From Dunaliella salina (Eukaryota; Chlorophyta; Chlorophyceae; Chlamydomonadales; Dunaliellaceae): 23,735 nt of DNA. Below, piece by piece: positions 1 to 10,010 of the stretch (position 1 is the stretch's first letter; every line of letters begins with the position of its first letter). A model generated the notes under the pieces. That model was not told where the DNA came from. It saw only the letters and a program-made list of their open reading frames with translations, and searched no databases. The stretch lies in contig MU070324.1 of NCBI GenBank assembly GCA_002284615.2, positions 1-23,735 of the forward strand, written 5' to 3'. The position numbers and the translations under genes were made by a program.

Positions 1-46
<46 letters not shown>

Positions 47-66
47 CGCGCGCGTGTACACACACA
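1..66. repeat. (CA)n microsatellite
   Basis: About 21 uninterrupted CA dinucleotides, then a short GC/GT alternating stretch and a return to CA. The tract begins at the window edge, so its full length is unknown. Confidence 0.98.
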
Positions 67-352
67 GCCACATTCAAACTGGCTGGCTCGGCCCAGGGCA
101 TTTTCACAAAAGGTTTTCATTGCCCCCATGTATGCTGAGAGCACCATCTTGGAGCAGTCTGGTTGGATTGCAGCCTAGTCCGTGACATGTATAATATACC
201 ATAGCATGAGGATGGCTCTCCTTGCAGCACCCTATGGGCTAGAAAGGCCCCTTGCAGCACCCCACTTCTATCTTCTGAGCAGTGAAAATTCGTTTCAAAG
301 ATCCATTCCAGTGCTGAACCAGTGCCAACAAAATAGGACACTGACCAGCGAG
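67..352. other. No recognisable gene
   Basis: Short overlapping frames on both strands show no recognisable domain. The right edge passes into the tail of a LINE-A 3' untranslated region read on the minus strand. Confidence 0.5.
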
Positions 353-461
353 CAAAGAAAAAGAAAAACTACATAGGCAAAGCAGAGAAACTCTCCCTAC
401 ATCAATTAAGGAGGAGGAGACACATTAGCTCAAAAAGAGCCGTGTGCCCCCTCCACCACAA
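353..461 (-). repeat. LINE-A 3' untranslated region and tail, copy 1
   Basis: About 109 bp that recur at 2224-2331 with roughly 88% identity by eye. Read on the minus strand it begins 18 bp after the stop codon of the LINE-A reading frame (480-482) and ends in a TTTC/TTTTC-rich tail. I therefore interpret it as the 3' UTR plus microsatellite-like tail of this LINE family. No poly(A) tail is visible. Confidence 0.75.
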
Positions 462-479
462 GGTATGAAATAGAGCATG

Positions 480-2218
480 CTAAAGTGGATCTGGAGGGTT
501 TCTAGAAGCACCTGGCTCTAGAACCTTGCTGTGGGAAGTATCCTTGTTTTCTATAGCACGGCGCGTGGAGACTAATTTGTGGGTACATTGAACAGAATGG
601 GCATGAAGTTGTTGAGCAAGCTTCGTGGCACGCTAGTGATCCAATCCTAGTTGTTTTAATTGTTTAAGGGTATGCTCAGTGTAAATAGTTCCACCTACAC
701 CCAGAAGGATAGGGTGAATTGTAACAGCTTTAGCGTTAATAAGTTTACAAAGGTCTGCATGCTGCTGCTTTGACGCATTCAACTGATGCTGTGGCCTTGT
801 GTCTTCACAGAACTTAATTTCTAGTAGGTGCACGTGGCGTTCATTCACATAAAGTTCATGGGGTTGCCTCATGCAGCTAGTTCTGGTGGTCCTCCGTGAG
901 GAACTGCACAAAGTGTGATGGCAATGGGTACGAGAAACTCTGTTAGAAGTATGGTTGGCATTTAAAGGGGTGATCGAAACAGCATCTGGTCGACTGGAGT
1001 TGAGTCTTTTCCTCCCTGCAAGGTTACGAGGGAAGACATAAGCAGGTCAAGTCCCGGTTGAGGCATGTGTGGAGAGCTGGAGGTTGTGTTGAGCAAGCTT
1101 AAAATCGCTCCCTATGTCTGTGTATACTAGGCCTATAGGGCTCCTGCTGAGGGCTTTTGTAATCATTCTGCCTGCAATGTTATGGCGTTCAGTTTTCATG
1201 TTGGAGATGATATGGTTTTGGCAGCCTGGGAGCATGTGTAGTGCGCTGTCCAAATGATGGCAGCCTGGGAGGGGGCAAGATGGATCAGTTGACCTTTTGA
1301 AACTTACTGCATGTTTTTGGTTGTAGAGGGTGTCTGTGCGGTGCTGCAGGATGGTACGCTTCATGGGTACAGAAATGTTGGGCATATTTCTGAAGGCATT
1401 GCTGATGTTTTTTATCTACTTATGGTAATATCTTTTGGTAGTAAGAGTAGTAGCCTGTTTTGGCATTGGCATATCCAAGCTTGTGTTTAGGATGCATATG
1501 GGATTTGAGTGCATCTTGAAGATTGGGGAAATAGGTGAGCTTGTGGGCGGGTGGTAGACCCGCAGATATGCCTGCAGCATGCACTCTTTCTTCCTTGGCT
1601 AGCCAGAAAATGTTTGTAAATGGATTTCCACCAGNACCTGCACCAGAGATCTCGGTGTCTGCCACGCAGTTCTGGGCTTGCTTTGCCTGATGTTTTGCAA
1701 TGGCATCTGCACATTCATTTCCAGCGATGCCAGCATGGGACTTCACTTTGTAAATTCGAATTTTGGTATGGAAGTCTCTAATGAGAGTTGAAATCATTTT
1801 AAGGACGTCTCCTTGGATATGCCTGGGGTGTCTTTCAGGATAAAGAAGTTGTTTACGTATTTGGTTGAAAGAGATGAGGCTGTCTGATGCAATATCTGCA
1901 TTTTTGGTGATGATAACAGCAGCAATTGCTGCTAATTCAGCTCTAGTGATGTGTTTTAGTAATCCCAGCACCGTTTGGTTCTACGAAATTCCTTCTGTCA
2001 GTGGACAGGCAGTAGACGCCTGCTCCAAATTCTTGCTTACCATTATGGACAAGGCAGCTGCCATCTGTGTATGCCCATGTCCTCCAATCAGCAACTTTGA
2101 GAGTTAGAAAAGCACTGGATTGGCTGGGCACCGAGTCTGTATCTTGGACAGTCATGTGTGGATTTTTAGGGTGTTTGATGACGAGTTGTTTGCCAATTGG
2201 GAGGTATTCCACTTTATT
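480..2218 (-). pseudogene. LINE-A ORF2 remnant: RNase H and C-terminal domains
   Basis: This is the 3' part of a non-LTR retrotransposon polyprotein; the endonuclease and reverse transcriptase are missing (5' truncation at about 2218). RNase H would degrade template RNA during reverse transcription. The RNase H residues are visible in order: AYTDGS (first Asp), RAELAAI (Glu), ASDSL (Asp) and AGNECADAIAK (last Asp). It continues with a Cys/His region (CPLPGCHHLDSALHML) and a C-terminal block containing HLLEIKFCEDTRP and LLGVGGTIYTEHTL, ending in GASRNPPDPL at the stop 480-482. The frame is broken by a one-base slip in a T-run at 1954-1957, a stop at 1420-1422 and a slip at 1408-1413, an in-frame TGA at 1047-1049 and an in-frame TAG at 633-635. 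One N lies at 1635. All catalytic residues survive, so the breaks look recent. The family assignment (algal-type LINE with C-terminal RNase H) rests on remembered resemblance. Confidence 0.88.
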
Positions 2219-2223
2219 GAAAG

Positions 2224-2331
2224 AAAGAAAGAAAAAGAAAAACTACGCAGACAGAGAAACTCTCCCTACATCAACTAAGGAAAAGGAGACACATTTGCTC
2301 AAAAAAGAGCCGTGCGCCCCCTCCACCACAG
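2224..2331 (-). repeat. LINE-A 3' untranslated region and tail, copy 2
   Basis: A second copy of the 353-461 segment in the same orientation, with a longer (GAAA)n run on the plus strand, i.e. a TTTC tail on the element strand. It directly abuts the 5'-truncated LINE-A copy at 480-2218, giving a head-to-tail arrangement. No upstream coding sequence of its own element is recognisable. Confidence 0.75.
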
Positions 2332-3840
2332 CAGGGTTGTTCACGCCCCGAGGTGACTTTCACCAAATGACTTGGAAATTTGAGAATAGGTGCACATTTG
2401 GTAAATATTAAGGGCTGAAAAGTTGGATTGTTGAAAATCGGCCCAGGAGGGGGCTCAGGGGAGCTCCCAACCTCGTTTCAGATCAGATCGTGAGGTTTCC
2501 ATACATACTCTTAAATAACTGGCCAGGGAACAGCCCAAATCTTGTAATTTTTTATTTTGACAGATGCCTGCTATTGAGAGCTATCTGTAGACATGCTATT
2601 TGTGGGGAACAACTCCCTGATAGGCAATATGACTTGGAAAATGTGTGTTTTTTGCCCATTTTGGCCATTTTGCCCACTCAAAACATGGCATAAAAGATGT
2701 GGAGTGCTACTTCCCTGTCCCTGACTTGGGATAGGTTCTTGGCATAGTATGATAAAGCAGCACGAGCAAAATGGGGCGGAAATAGTGTTGCTCAGCGCTG
2801 ATGCTTGCTAGAATCATTGCTTTTTTGATGCTTAAAATGTACGTTTGAGCCCGCTCCTGACCAGCCAGGCAATTTTTTTGCGCAACTCTTGCTGCTAACC
2901 TTTCCTGACATCACAAGGTATCCAACGATGTGCTTCTTGACCAAAACGGATGACTTTGAGAATGACCCAAATTTTTAGGTGCAAATTTGCCCAAGTGCTG
3001 ACACAAAAAATGGCTTTTGGTGCATCAAGCGCCTTCAGGATGATTTTTTTGGCACGAAACTCGGCATGGGGGCCCAGCATGGTGTTTTGAAGGGGTTGTG
3101 TGTGGGAAATTGGGAATGCGCGGGTGTGTGGGTGCCTGCTTGGGGAAACGTGCTCATTTTCCAGGCATAAATGTGATGGACATGCAGGGGTGGTGTCAGG
3201 TGTGAGGCGCCCCCTGGCCTCAAATGCATGCATTTTGACTTTATTAGCCCTAGCATGTGCTCCTTAAGTGCTGGGGTGCACTCAGCAGGCCAGCTAGGGT
3301 GCATGTATGTGCGATGTACCCCATGCCACCCACTCAGCATGTTCACAGCCTGCAGCTGAAGCAGTCTGGCCGCAGGGTGTCCAGGGTGCTCCTTCCTGCT
3401 GGTCAAACCTCCGCGACAGTTGCTGCCGCTCCAGCTGTGCGGAGTCGCTGCCCCAAAATTTGGAAAATGATTCATTGGATAAAAGAGAATACTCGTGCCC
3501 AAAAAGCGGCGAGTTTGGTAGCCCGTCAAGGAGGCGATGTCGCGAAACCAGTCAAGTTTTCGAACCTGACAGCTAGTGCACCGGGCCTCATAAAACGAGT
3601 GCAGATAAATTTTTTTTTTAATTGCATTCAATAAGTTCGACCCTTCAAATTGAGCTCCACGTGTTTTTGGGGAAGGGGGTCCGGACTATGTCTGGACCCT
3701 CACCTCCTGTATCTCCCCAACCACTGCACCATCCCAGATTCTGAGACCAGTTTTGCAGCCTCATTTTGCACCATAAAACTGTTCATGAAGTCAAAAATGG
3801 GATTGGAGCGACTTGGTCTGGGGGTGAACACCCCTACACA
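2332..3840. other. Unassigned stretch, no supported gene
   Basis: About 1.5 kb with no recognised domain. Two overlapping open frames exist: 198 codons on the minus strand (3035-3631) and 125 codons on the plus strand (3257-3634). They occupy the same DNA on opposite strands, so at most one can be real. The minus frame is rich in His, Pro and Trp without conserved motifs. The plus frame ends in a basic stretch near 3470-3600 that could be an exon or an element fragment, but I cannot name it. I see no promoter, splice pair or tRNA. Confidence 0.4.
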
Positions 3841-3899
3841 GGTATGAAAAAAAAGAATGCGAATGTGGATCTGGAGGGTTACTAGAAGCACCTTGAAAC
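3841..3899 (-). repeat. LINE-A 3'-end fragment
   Basis: On the minus strand one frame reads QGASSNPPDPH, matching the C-terminal GASRNPPDPL of the LINE-A copy at 480-2218. The nucleotide match covers about 55 bp around GGATCTGGAGGGTT and extends to a GGTATGAAA segment also found at 463-470. It is only the extreme end of an element; neither RNase H nor the 109-bp 3' UTR is beside it. Confidence 0.65.
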
Positions 3900-4162
3900 C
3901 TGGCATGTGAGCATGCATGGGATTTAGGACAGGGTGGCTGCTGACATTCATCAGCTTCCACTCTGTGGCTTCTTTCAAATCTCCTTTCAGGCCCTGTATC
4001 CAGTTTTTGTTATGGTTGAGGTAAACTCGAGCTACAGTGTTCCAAACAGCAAAGATACAAAGGTCCCAGGTATGCTTAGGTACAGGTACCTCTTGGTTGG
4101 GGTAGGATTGAGGGGCAACAGGTGGGGGTAGGTAGTGACAAGTTTGGAGTAGGGGTTGGGTT

Positions 4163-5060
4163 ATCATGCGTGCATTAAGGAACCCAGCAGTCAGCGCCAG
4201 GACGGTGAGTCGCACCAGAGGTATTGTCAGTAACATCAGCTGGCTAGCATCCAGTGATCTTTGCTCTCCTGTAAGCAGCCTGTCACGTACATCCCCTCCC
4301 CCCACTCCCCATTGCTGGAGTTGCCGAATTGTGCGGCACGGTTTGTGCTCTTCTTTTTTGTTAGAGACTTGAGAGCATGAACATGGGTTTTGGCTGCATT
4401 TTTGATGGCCTATTCTTTGTTAAGCAGAGGGGACCAATTATGTATGGGTTTTAAACAGTTCCTGGAACTCCAATCAGAACGCTGTGCAATGTGACACTTT
4501 TACTGCGTTGTGTGCCCCAGAGGATTTTGCATTAGTTGCAAAGATTCTCAACTGTGTTTTTTGTGCAGTTGGGAGGGGTGCGCACTCAGGGGGTGGTGGT
4601 TTCTGAGCAGAGTCCCAGCTCAATGACGTAGATGTCTCTGTCTCTGGGATTCATACGTTTTGTGTGGCGGGCGGAGTTCCTGCCTTCAAAGGGTAGAATT
4701 TGAAAGCCGTCAGGACATTTGAATTGTGTACCTGGTGGCTGTCCAGATGGGAACGACCAATGTGGAACTTCTGTTGTAAGCCATCAGGAGTTTTCATCCC
4801 CAGAGAGCATAGCTTCTCTGTAATGCATGCATCCATAGATACAAAGCAGGGTCTGAGGGCCCCTTCGGCTGACAGCCTCACCACATGCTGGGTGCTTGTT
4901 GATGACAATTTATGTTCATTCTATTTAAGTGTGGGTTTGTGCAACTGAGAAGGGTACAGGAGGTGCTATCATGTGCACGACATACTAGTAGAGGGCAAAG
5001 AGCAGGCCCAGGTGGCCTTGAAGCGTCTGGTATGCGTGCCATTACAAAGGTGGTATTCAG
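4163..5060 (-). pseudogene. LINE-B ORF C-terminus and 3' end, copy 1
   Basis: This is the degraded 3' end of a second non-LTR retrotransposon family. On the minus strand successive frames give CPLLVCRAHDSTSC...LLSCTNPHL near 5000, then GALRPCFVSMDA, FEGRNSARHTKR, then NPRDRDIYVIELG near 4640. These are followed by SVTLHSVLIGVPGTV and KNAAKTHVHALKSLTKKK near 4380. This order parallels the LINE-A C-terminus (Cys/His region, then DRHIH-type block, then LLGVGGTIYT), so it is homologous but divergent. Frame changes occur near 4925, 4690 and 4430, with stops near 4594 and 4445. The last 210 bp (4163-4375) match, in reverse orientation, the 3' ends at 6325-6556 and 9610-9845. Reverse transcriptase and RNase H are absent. 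Confidence 0.78.
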
Positions 5061-5741
5061 TATTCAATACTGAAAGTTTGATGGCATTGGTCTGTTTCAG
5101 TGTGGTGATAAGCTAGCACCTGTGTAATTGATTAAGCATGCACTATACTGTGTGACAGAGTAGTTTGAATTTGTGAGTTTACGTTGCCCGAGAAGTTCTG
5201 AATTGCAGGGAACAAACATCTGTGAGAGGCTGAAGATTGTGACTCTGCCTTGTCATAAGGTGCTGGTTAATTCCAAATTATGTACTTTTCCCTGTCTCTC
5301 TGCTTTGTGATGGCTTAACTCAGTGAAAACCTTTGAAAGAAGTATTTCTCTTGACTTAAAACACCTGTGTTAGTCCTGCTGTGTAAAGATCATTTGAAGT
5401 AGATGCTGCACATTCTGAGTAGAAACAGTTGTTCTGAAGTGTGAACATCTGGAGAAGTATGCGTCCGACATCCTGATGGTTATACCTGTCCACTTAATGC
5501 TAGTCGGCTTTCTCAAAGGTGAAGCAGCATTGTATGCTTTCCTTTCCTCGGAGATTTTGTGTGATGTGGCCGAGTCCTTGCTTTGATTTTGTCCTGATTC
5601 TATCTCGAGGTTCATCATCCTATCCTTTTGCATTTTTCCATCAACTTGCCAACACTCACTTGCTTGGTGGTTTTTCCTTGCTGCCCTTCTCTCTGTTCTG
5701 TGCACCAAGCAAAAATCAGGGGGGTAGTGGTTCGTGTTTTG
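5061..5741. other. Unassigned stretch, no supported gene
   Basis: A plus-strand frame of 129 codons (5519-5908) and minus-strand frames of 112 and 70 codons overlap here. None shows a recognisable motif. The part next to 5060 may hold more of the decayed LINE-B frame, but I could not follow it. Confidence 0.35.
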
Positions 5742-5779
5742 AAGTCAGTATGTCTTACTTGCATGATCTGCGCATGACA
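5742..5779. repeat. 38-bp exact direct repeat, copy 1
   Basis: Thirty-eight bases identical to 6252-6289; similarity continues imperfectly about 14 bp to the left. On the minus strand both copies encode CHAQIMQVRHTD within otherwise different frames. Confidence 0.9.
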
Positions 5780-6251
5780 GCTGATATGCTCATTTGGTGT
5801 TGTGTCAATTTTACTGTTGGTGACCAATTAGTCAGGTTGTTACAAGGTTTTTTTGCTGATGATTTCCCCTGGACCTCTACGTTGAGAATTTCTGCTTTCT
5901 ACATGTAGTGCCATCTGGATCTGATGTAGTAGAATATCTCAACCTTCTGTGTGTAGAAGAGTGATGGCCTGAGCCTCAGGCTGAGGCCAAGCAAGCCCTG
6001 GGGAGAGGGCAAGGGTGGCACAGCATCGTGGCAATCAGGGAAGTATGGCAAAGAGAGCACAAGAGTGTAAGCATGCCTGAGTGTGGCAGGCATTGCAAAT
6101 AAACATGCTGCTGGTTATTGCAAATGTCCTCTGATGGAGGGTTACTCCACCTTGGACGAAGAAGGTGGTGGTGCGGAGGCAGGCCACACACTCCCGTGAC
6201 AAGTAAACCACACCACCATCACCAACAACCCCACAAGTGATTCGTGTTGTC
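5780..6251 (-). other. Segment between the 38-bp repeats; Cys-rich open frame of unknown nature
   Basis: A minus-strand frame of 86 codons starting at 6295 crosses the 38-bp repeat and contains VGDGGVVYLSRECVAC and SSMFICNACHTQACLHSC, which looks more protein-like than the surrounding frames. Cys pairs spaced C-x2-C suggest, but do not prove, a metal-binding remnant. It may belong to a transposon I do not recognise. No start or stop context supports an active gene. Confidence 0.25.
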
Positions 6252-6289
6252 AAGTCAGTATGTCTTACTTGCATGATCTGCGCATGACA
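6252..6289. repeat. 38-bp exact direct repeat, copy 2
   Basis: Identical to 5742-5779. It ends one base before the plus-strand LINE-B fragment begins. Confidence 0.9.
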
Positions 6290-6570
6290 TGCCAAAGAAC
6301 TCCACTGTCACGCTGTGAAGTCCCTAACAAAAATTCACAACACCAAAAATGCCATCCAATTCATTAACATCAGCAATGGGGGTTTGGGGGAAGGGGCTAC
6401 AGGGAGGGCTGCGTACAGGACAGCGAGGTGCACAGCCGGACGGCAGACGACCCGCCAGACCCACATTAGCTAGGCTGCTCATAGCTAGCCTTCTTTGGTG
6501 GGGCTCACTGTTAGTGCCAGTGCTAACTGTTGGGTCTTTCCTTAATGCACGCTGGTAAGACTTTTACTTT
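6290..6570 (+). pseudogene. LINE-B C-terminus and 3' untranslated region, copy 2
   Basis: From 6291 the plus frame reads AKELHCHAVKSLTKIHNTK, NAIQF, then GGLGEGATGRAAYR, and is open to a TAG at 6471-6473. The same order (KSLTK, AQF/IQF, GEG) occurs at 4163-5060 and 9547-9845, so I place the end of the LINE-B frame here. The rest, to the conserved AATGCACGCTGG near 6544-6555 and the short ACTTTTACTTTT tail, is 3' UTR. Strong 5' truncation leaves only about 60 codons. It faces the minus-strand LINE-A fragment that begins at 6571. Confidence 0.75.
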
Positions 6571-7078
6571 TACTTGGGGGAGAAGAAAGGCGCTCCTGCT
6601 CGTTGTATGTTGCCGTGGGAGGTGATGACACTGCCATCTGTGTATGCCATGTTTTGCCAATCCATGATTTTGGGCATTAGGGATTTCTTGTATTTTTGTG
6701 AATCTGCTGTGATATCCTTTATTTGTCTGCATACTAAAATAGATTGACCGTATCTGGGAGTAGGAGTGCAGATCTTTTCCTCCAGGTGTTTGGAAGGGCT
6801 CCTCCCCAGGATGTTGGACTTGTTTTGTCTATTTTCTGGGTCGAGGTTGGTTTCCGTGCACCAAGTGCCTTCTGGCATATTGTGTTTTAATTGTTCAAAC
6901 CAGTATGGTTTAGTTTCTTATAAAGTATCAGAGGGAGGCGACGGAGGCCTGAAATGGGGGTACTTTTCAAAATTTCCTTGAGTATGCCAATTGTGACAAA
7001 AGTGGCTGAATCCAAGCTTAGGTTCCTTTGGTAGCGCTTCTCTAGCGCTAGGGCTTTAATCTTGCTAGTCAGGCACAC
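6571..7078 (-). pseudogene. LINE-A internal fragment: linker and start of RNase H
   Basis: On the minus strand the frames read CLTSKIKALALEKRYQRNL, then after a frame change near 6950 YPHFRPPSPPSDTL, stop (6918-6920), ETKPYWFEQLKHNMPEGTW, and finally KIMDWQNMAYTDGSVI. The AYTDGS motif is the first catalytic Asp of RNase H and equals AYTDGS in the copy at 480-2218, so this is the region between reverse transcriptase and RNase H. The sequence stops about 15 residues into RNase H, at the junction with LINE-B. It is truncated at both ends, which argues for a later deletion or insertion and not only normal LINE 5' truncation. Confidence 0.75.
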
Positions 7079-7330
7079 CTGCCTAATTGGACACGGCGTG
7101 AACCCTTTTTTTTACCAACAAATTTCCAGAGGGGGGAAGCTGAGGCCCAAAATCAGGTGTTTTTTGCATGCTCCTTTGCGTGTGTGTCCCGTAACGGGCA
7201 CCTTTCAAGCCTGGGTTCCATGTAAAGCCTGTTGTACCGTAGCACTAGAGTTTAAGAGGTGCCCTTCACGGGAGACGTGCCTAATCAGCCGCAGTGTGAA
7301 CCCTAGTTTTTACCACCAAATCTTCATATC
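7075..7330. repeat. Dispersed pair of about 60-bp repeats
   Basis: The segment 7075-7132 (CCTAATTGGACACGGCGTG, then a T-run, then ACCAACAAAT) resembles 7270-7325 (CCTAATCAGCCGCAGTGTG, then TTTTTACCACCAAAT). The spacing is about 193 bp, same orientation. Neither copy encodes anything recognisable. Confidence 0.55.
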
Positions 7331-7331
7331 T

Positions 7332-7798
7332 GACCACCCACTGCACCAAATTGGGTAATTTTTAGTGATTTGAGGTCCTTGTAATAAAAGAATATCGTTG
7401 CAAAAACAATGGGGTAAAAAAACCCAGTGGTTGGTGAGATATAGAATTTCAGCCATTTCCCTTGGAGAAAATCCAGCACAAGGGGTGCCAAAAAGGCCAA
7501 TTTTTGACCTCCTTCTTTCCTATTTTTGAATATGCAGGATGTTAGTAGTTCATATGGGTGTTATAAGTGCAAAATTTTGGGAGTGAAAATGGTCCCAGTG
7601 TGAAGCTATGGGCCATTTTAGGGTGATCCGAGGCCAAGAGAGTGATCTGGGGTTCTCCGATCTTTAATCAATTTTTGGTGAAAGTAATTTTTTTCATAAA
7701 TAATAATGGTGGGCATGGTCAGATTTGAGGAAGAAATGCAAGAAAGAGCATGTCTGGCAAATTGGCCAGGTTCCCCCCTCTGACAAATTTCCATTCCG
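7332..7798. repeat. 467-bp tandem duplication, unit 1
   Basis: Begins GACCACCCACTGCACCAAAT and aligns along its length with 7799-8260. Conserved islands include TTTGACCTCC, GGGCCATTTTAGGG and GAGAGTGATCTGGGG. No frame is conserved between units, so it looks non-coding. Confidence 0.8.
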
Positions 7799-8260
7799 GA
7801 CCACCTACTGCACCAAATTGGGTGATTTTTGGTGATTTAAAGTCCTTGTACCAAAAAAATATCTTTGCAAAAGAAAGGAGTGAAAAGGTTCAGTAGTTGG
7901 TCAGAAACAGATTCCAGCTACATCCCTCAGGGGAAATCTGGCACAGGGGGTCAATTGTTGACCTCCTTTCCCCACTTTCAATTATATAGGATGATAACAT
8001 CGTATACAAGAGTTATAAAAACAAATTTTTTTAGAGTGAAAATGCTTCCAGGTGGAGCTTTGGGCCATTTTAGGGCGATCTGAGGCCAGGAGAGTGATCT
8101 GGGGTCAGCCAATTTCAAATGTTTTGAACATGGTGTTTATTGTTATGATACAATGGCTAGCATGGTCAGATTTGGAAAAAAAATTGGCAGGAAAGAACGT
8201 TTTGGTAATTTTGGTCGCCCCCTCTGATAAAGTGTGCCTCACTGTTCCGAATGATGACAA
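7799..8260. repeat. 467-bp tandem duplication, unit 2
   Basis: Begins GACCACCTACTGCACCAAAT, exactly 467 bp after unit 1. By eye about 75% identical with many short indels, indicating an old duplication. Similarity fades around the CTGATAAAG near 8225. Confidence 0.8.
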
Positions 8261-9546
8261 GCTATGAATGCCTTGGGTTTTTGGCAGGGGGACTTCGATT
8301 TTGTGAAAGGAGTTGAGAGGGGCAGTAGGTTAGACTTCATGAAGGAATCTTAGCAAGTATGAGAGCTTGATTTGGATGGCATCTTATCCAATGCATATAT
8401 CCTATCTTGGACAACCCCGTTTAGCTTGGAAGACGAAGAAAAGTGGCCGTGGGGGATGAAAAGGATTTGGCTTGGGAGAAAAAGAAAAGTGGCCACGGAA
8501 GAAGAAGAAAAGTGGCCGCGGGGATGATCTTAAGAGACAAGATTGTGTGAGGCAGAGGATCAAGCATGCATGACGAGATGGTAAATGCATTCACTGTTGT
8601 GTGAAGGATGACAGAAGGAGAAGCCTGTGAAGCTTGAGTTAAATGCATCTGTGGTGGCTCCAAAAACTCTGCCTCTAGGATGAGGGCTCCAATAGGCATG
8701 ATAGCGGGGTGTCATACCCAAGGGACTGGCAGGCGACCATAGCAGAGCATGTAAGAGCTTGAACGAAGTTCAATGGTGTGAGAAATTGGTTAGGTTCAAT
8801 CACTTTTTAGCTGCCTTTTATATGAAATTGTGCATGCCTGTGTAAGAGTCGTGATACCATATTTCACCAGAAAATCAGTTTAAGCCTTTGCACAGAAAAT
8901 CTCCGGGGCACACACCGCAATAACAGTCACATTGCACATCATACTCGTTGGAGTTGAAAATGAAAAATAAAAAAATCCGCGCAGGCCAGAGGCCGCCTGC
9001 GGTAAAGGAAGGTCCACTAACTAACAAGCTAGCAAGCTAGCAAGCTAACAGTGGCCTCACCAGAAGGCCCTCAGAACCTATACTAGACACAGCTAGCCTA
9101 GAGGAGAGCTTGAAACAGAGCTAATCAGGATCTGAGGTTTTGTCCGCCATGCCTCTGGACGCCCGGATCCTCCTTCTCCTGCTGTCCTCCGCGCCGCGCC
9201 CAGCACCCCCTCCCCCCCCCTCCCCACAGAAGCTCTCTGAAAATTAAGAGCATGTCTAGTGTTAATGATGAATGTCAATTTTTTGGATGGCATTCAGCTT
9301 TGTGCTTGGTAAGGCCTAGATTCTTAAGAGGTTTGATTGTGTAGTCATTGTAAATAGCACACCAATTAGGATGATATGTAGAGTCACTTTGTTGTTCCTG
9401 TTCAGATTTCTTGAGCTGCGGGATTCAAGTCTGGTTACAGTGTGGGCATGTTGAGCTGCTGCACGTTCCAGAGTGAAAAGGGTTGGTATCGGGACAGAAA
9501 TTTAAGCTGCTGGAACTATATTCAACCCCTACACTAATAATCCCCT
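8261..9546. other. Unassigned stretch with short simple repeats
   Basis: No supported gene. It holds a purine-rich triplet repeat (see 8435-8520), a short (AAGCTAGC)n run near 9030-9056, a GC hairpin near 8976-8999 (CGCAGGC pairing with GCCTGCG) and C-runs near 9210. Minus frames of 92 and 66 codons lie on this biased composition and are not credible. Confidence 0.45.
8435..8520. repeat. Purine-rich short repeat, three copies
   Basis: Three imperfect copies of a GAAGAAAAGTGGCCGNGG motif, near 8440, 8480 and 8502. Probably a minisatellite. Confidence 0.75.
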
Positions 9547-9845
9547 ATGCAAATTTGGCTTAACCAAAGACGGAGCCACAAAAGTGCAAAAGAGCTCCAC
9601 AATCATGGAAGAATTAATAATACCGAAAATGCCATCCAATTTGGCAACATAAGCAGTAGGAGTTTGGGGGAGGGGCCAACGGGGCGGGCTGCATACAGGA
9701 GCGCGCAGCTGGATGGATGGCCAGCAGCAATCCGCCGGACCCATGTTAGCTGGCCAGCTCATGGGCTGCTCATAGCTAACCTTCGTTGGTGGGGCTCACT
9801 GTTAGTTGCAGCGCTGACTGTTGGTCTTTCCTCAATGCACGCTGG
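9547..9845 (+). pseudogene. LINE-B C-terminus and 3' untranslated region, copy 3
   Basis: One frame near 9554 reads GLTKDGATKVQKSS, and the next reads NTENAIQFGN then SLGEGPTGRAAYR, matching LINE-B copy 2. Where copy 2 has the terminal TAG, this copy has TGG, so the frame reads through the former 3' UTR and a 149-codon open frame results (to 9996). That long frame is therefore a mutation artefact, not a separate gene. The 3' UTR block ends with AATGCACGCTGG at 9834-9845. Confidence 0.72.
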
Positions 9846-9930
9846 TGGGAGCCTGGTGTGGTATATTCAGATCGCATCCCCGAAAAGGACGTGTAGGTCG
9901 TGGGTTCGATTCTGTGGAGTCTATAAGGCG
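9846..9930 (+). other. Degenerate tRNA-like segment (possible SINE head)
   Basis: A TGGTGTGGTAT block resembles a polymerase III A box, and GGGTTCGATTC near 9901-9912 resembles a B box. Between them is a weak stem with a CCGAAAA loop that would place GAA in the anticodon position. The T-stem pairs poorly and the acceptor stem is not evident, so it is at best a decayed tRNA-derived sequence. It lies between two LINE-B 3'-end repeats. Confidence 0.35.
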
Positions 9931-10010
9931 GGCCCAGAACCGGGTGTTAAAGGTCGTTCCTTCCGTGATGCTTGGGGGCTAGTCCCGCTTGCGTAGCATT
10001 TCCTTTTCCT

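Noticed and set aside
3035..3631. 198-codon minus-strand protein gene
   Set aside because: No motif, biased His/Pro composition, and a 125-codon frame on the opposite strand over the same DNA.
3700..4305. 201-codon minus-strand gene
   Set aside because: The frame runs through a LINE-B 3' UTR and the LINE-A 3' end in unrelated frames, so it is a composite of repeats.
8402..8699. Phe-rich minus-strand frames
   Set aside because: They translate a purine-rich simple repeat on the wrong strand.
9547..9996. 149-codon plus-strand gene
   Set aside because: Its first half is the LINE-B C-terminus and the rest is 3' UTR opened by a TAG to TGG change and a tRNA-like segment.
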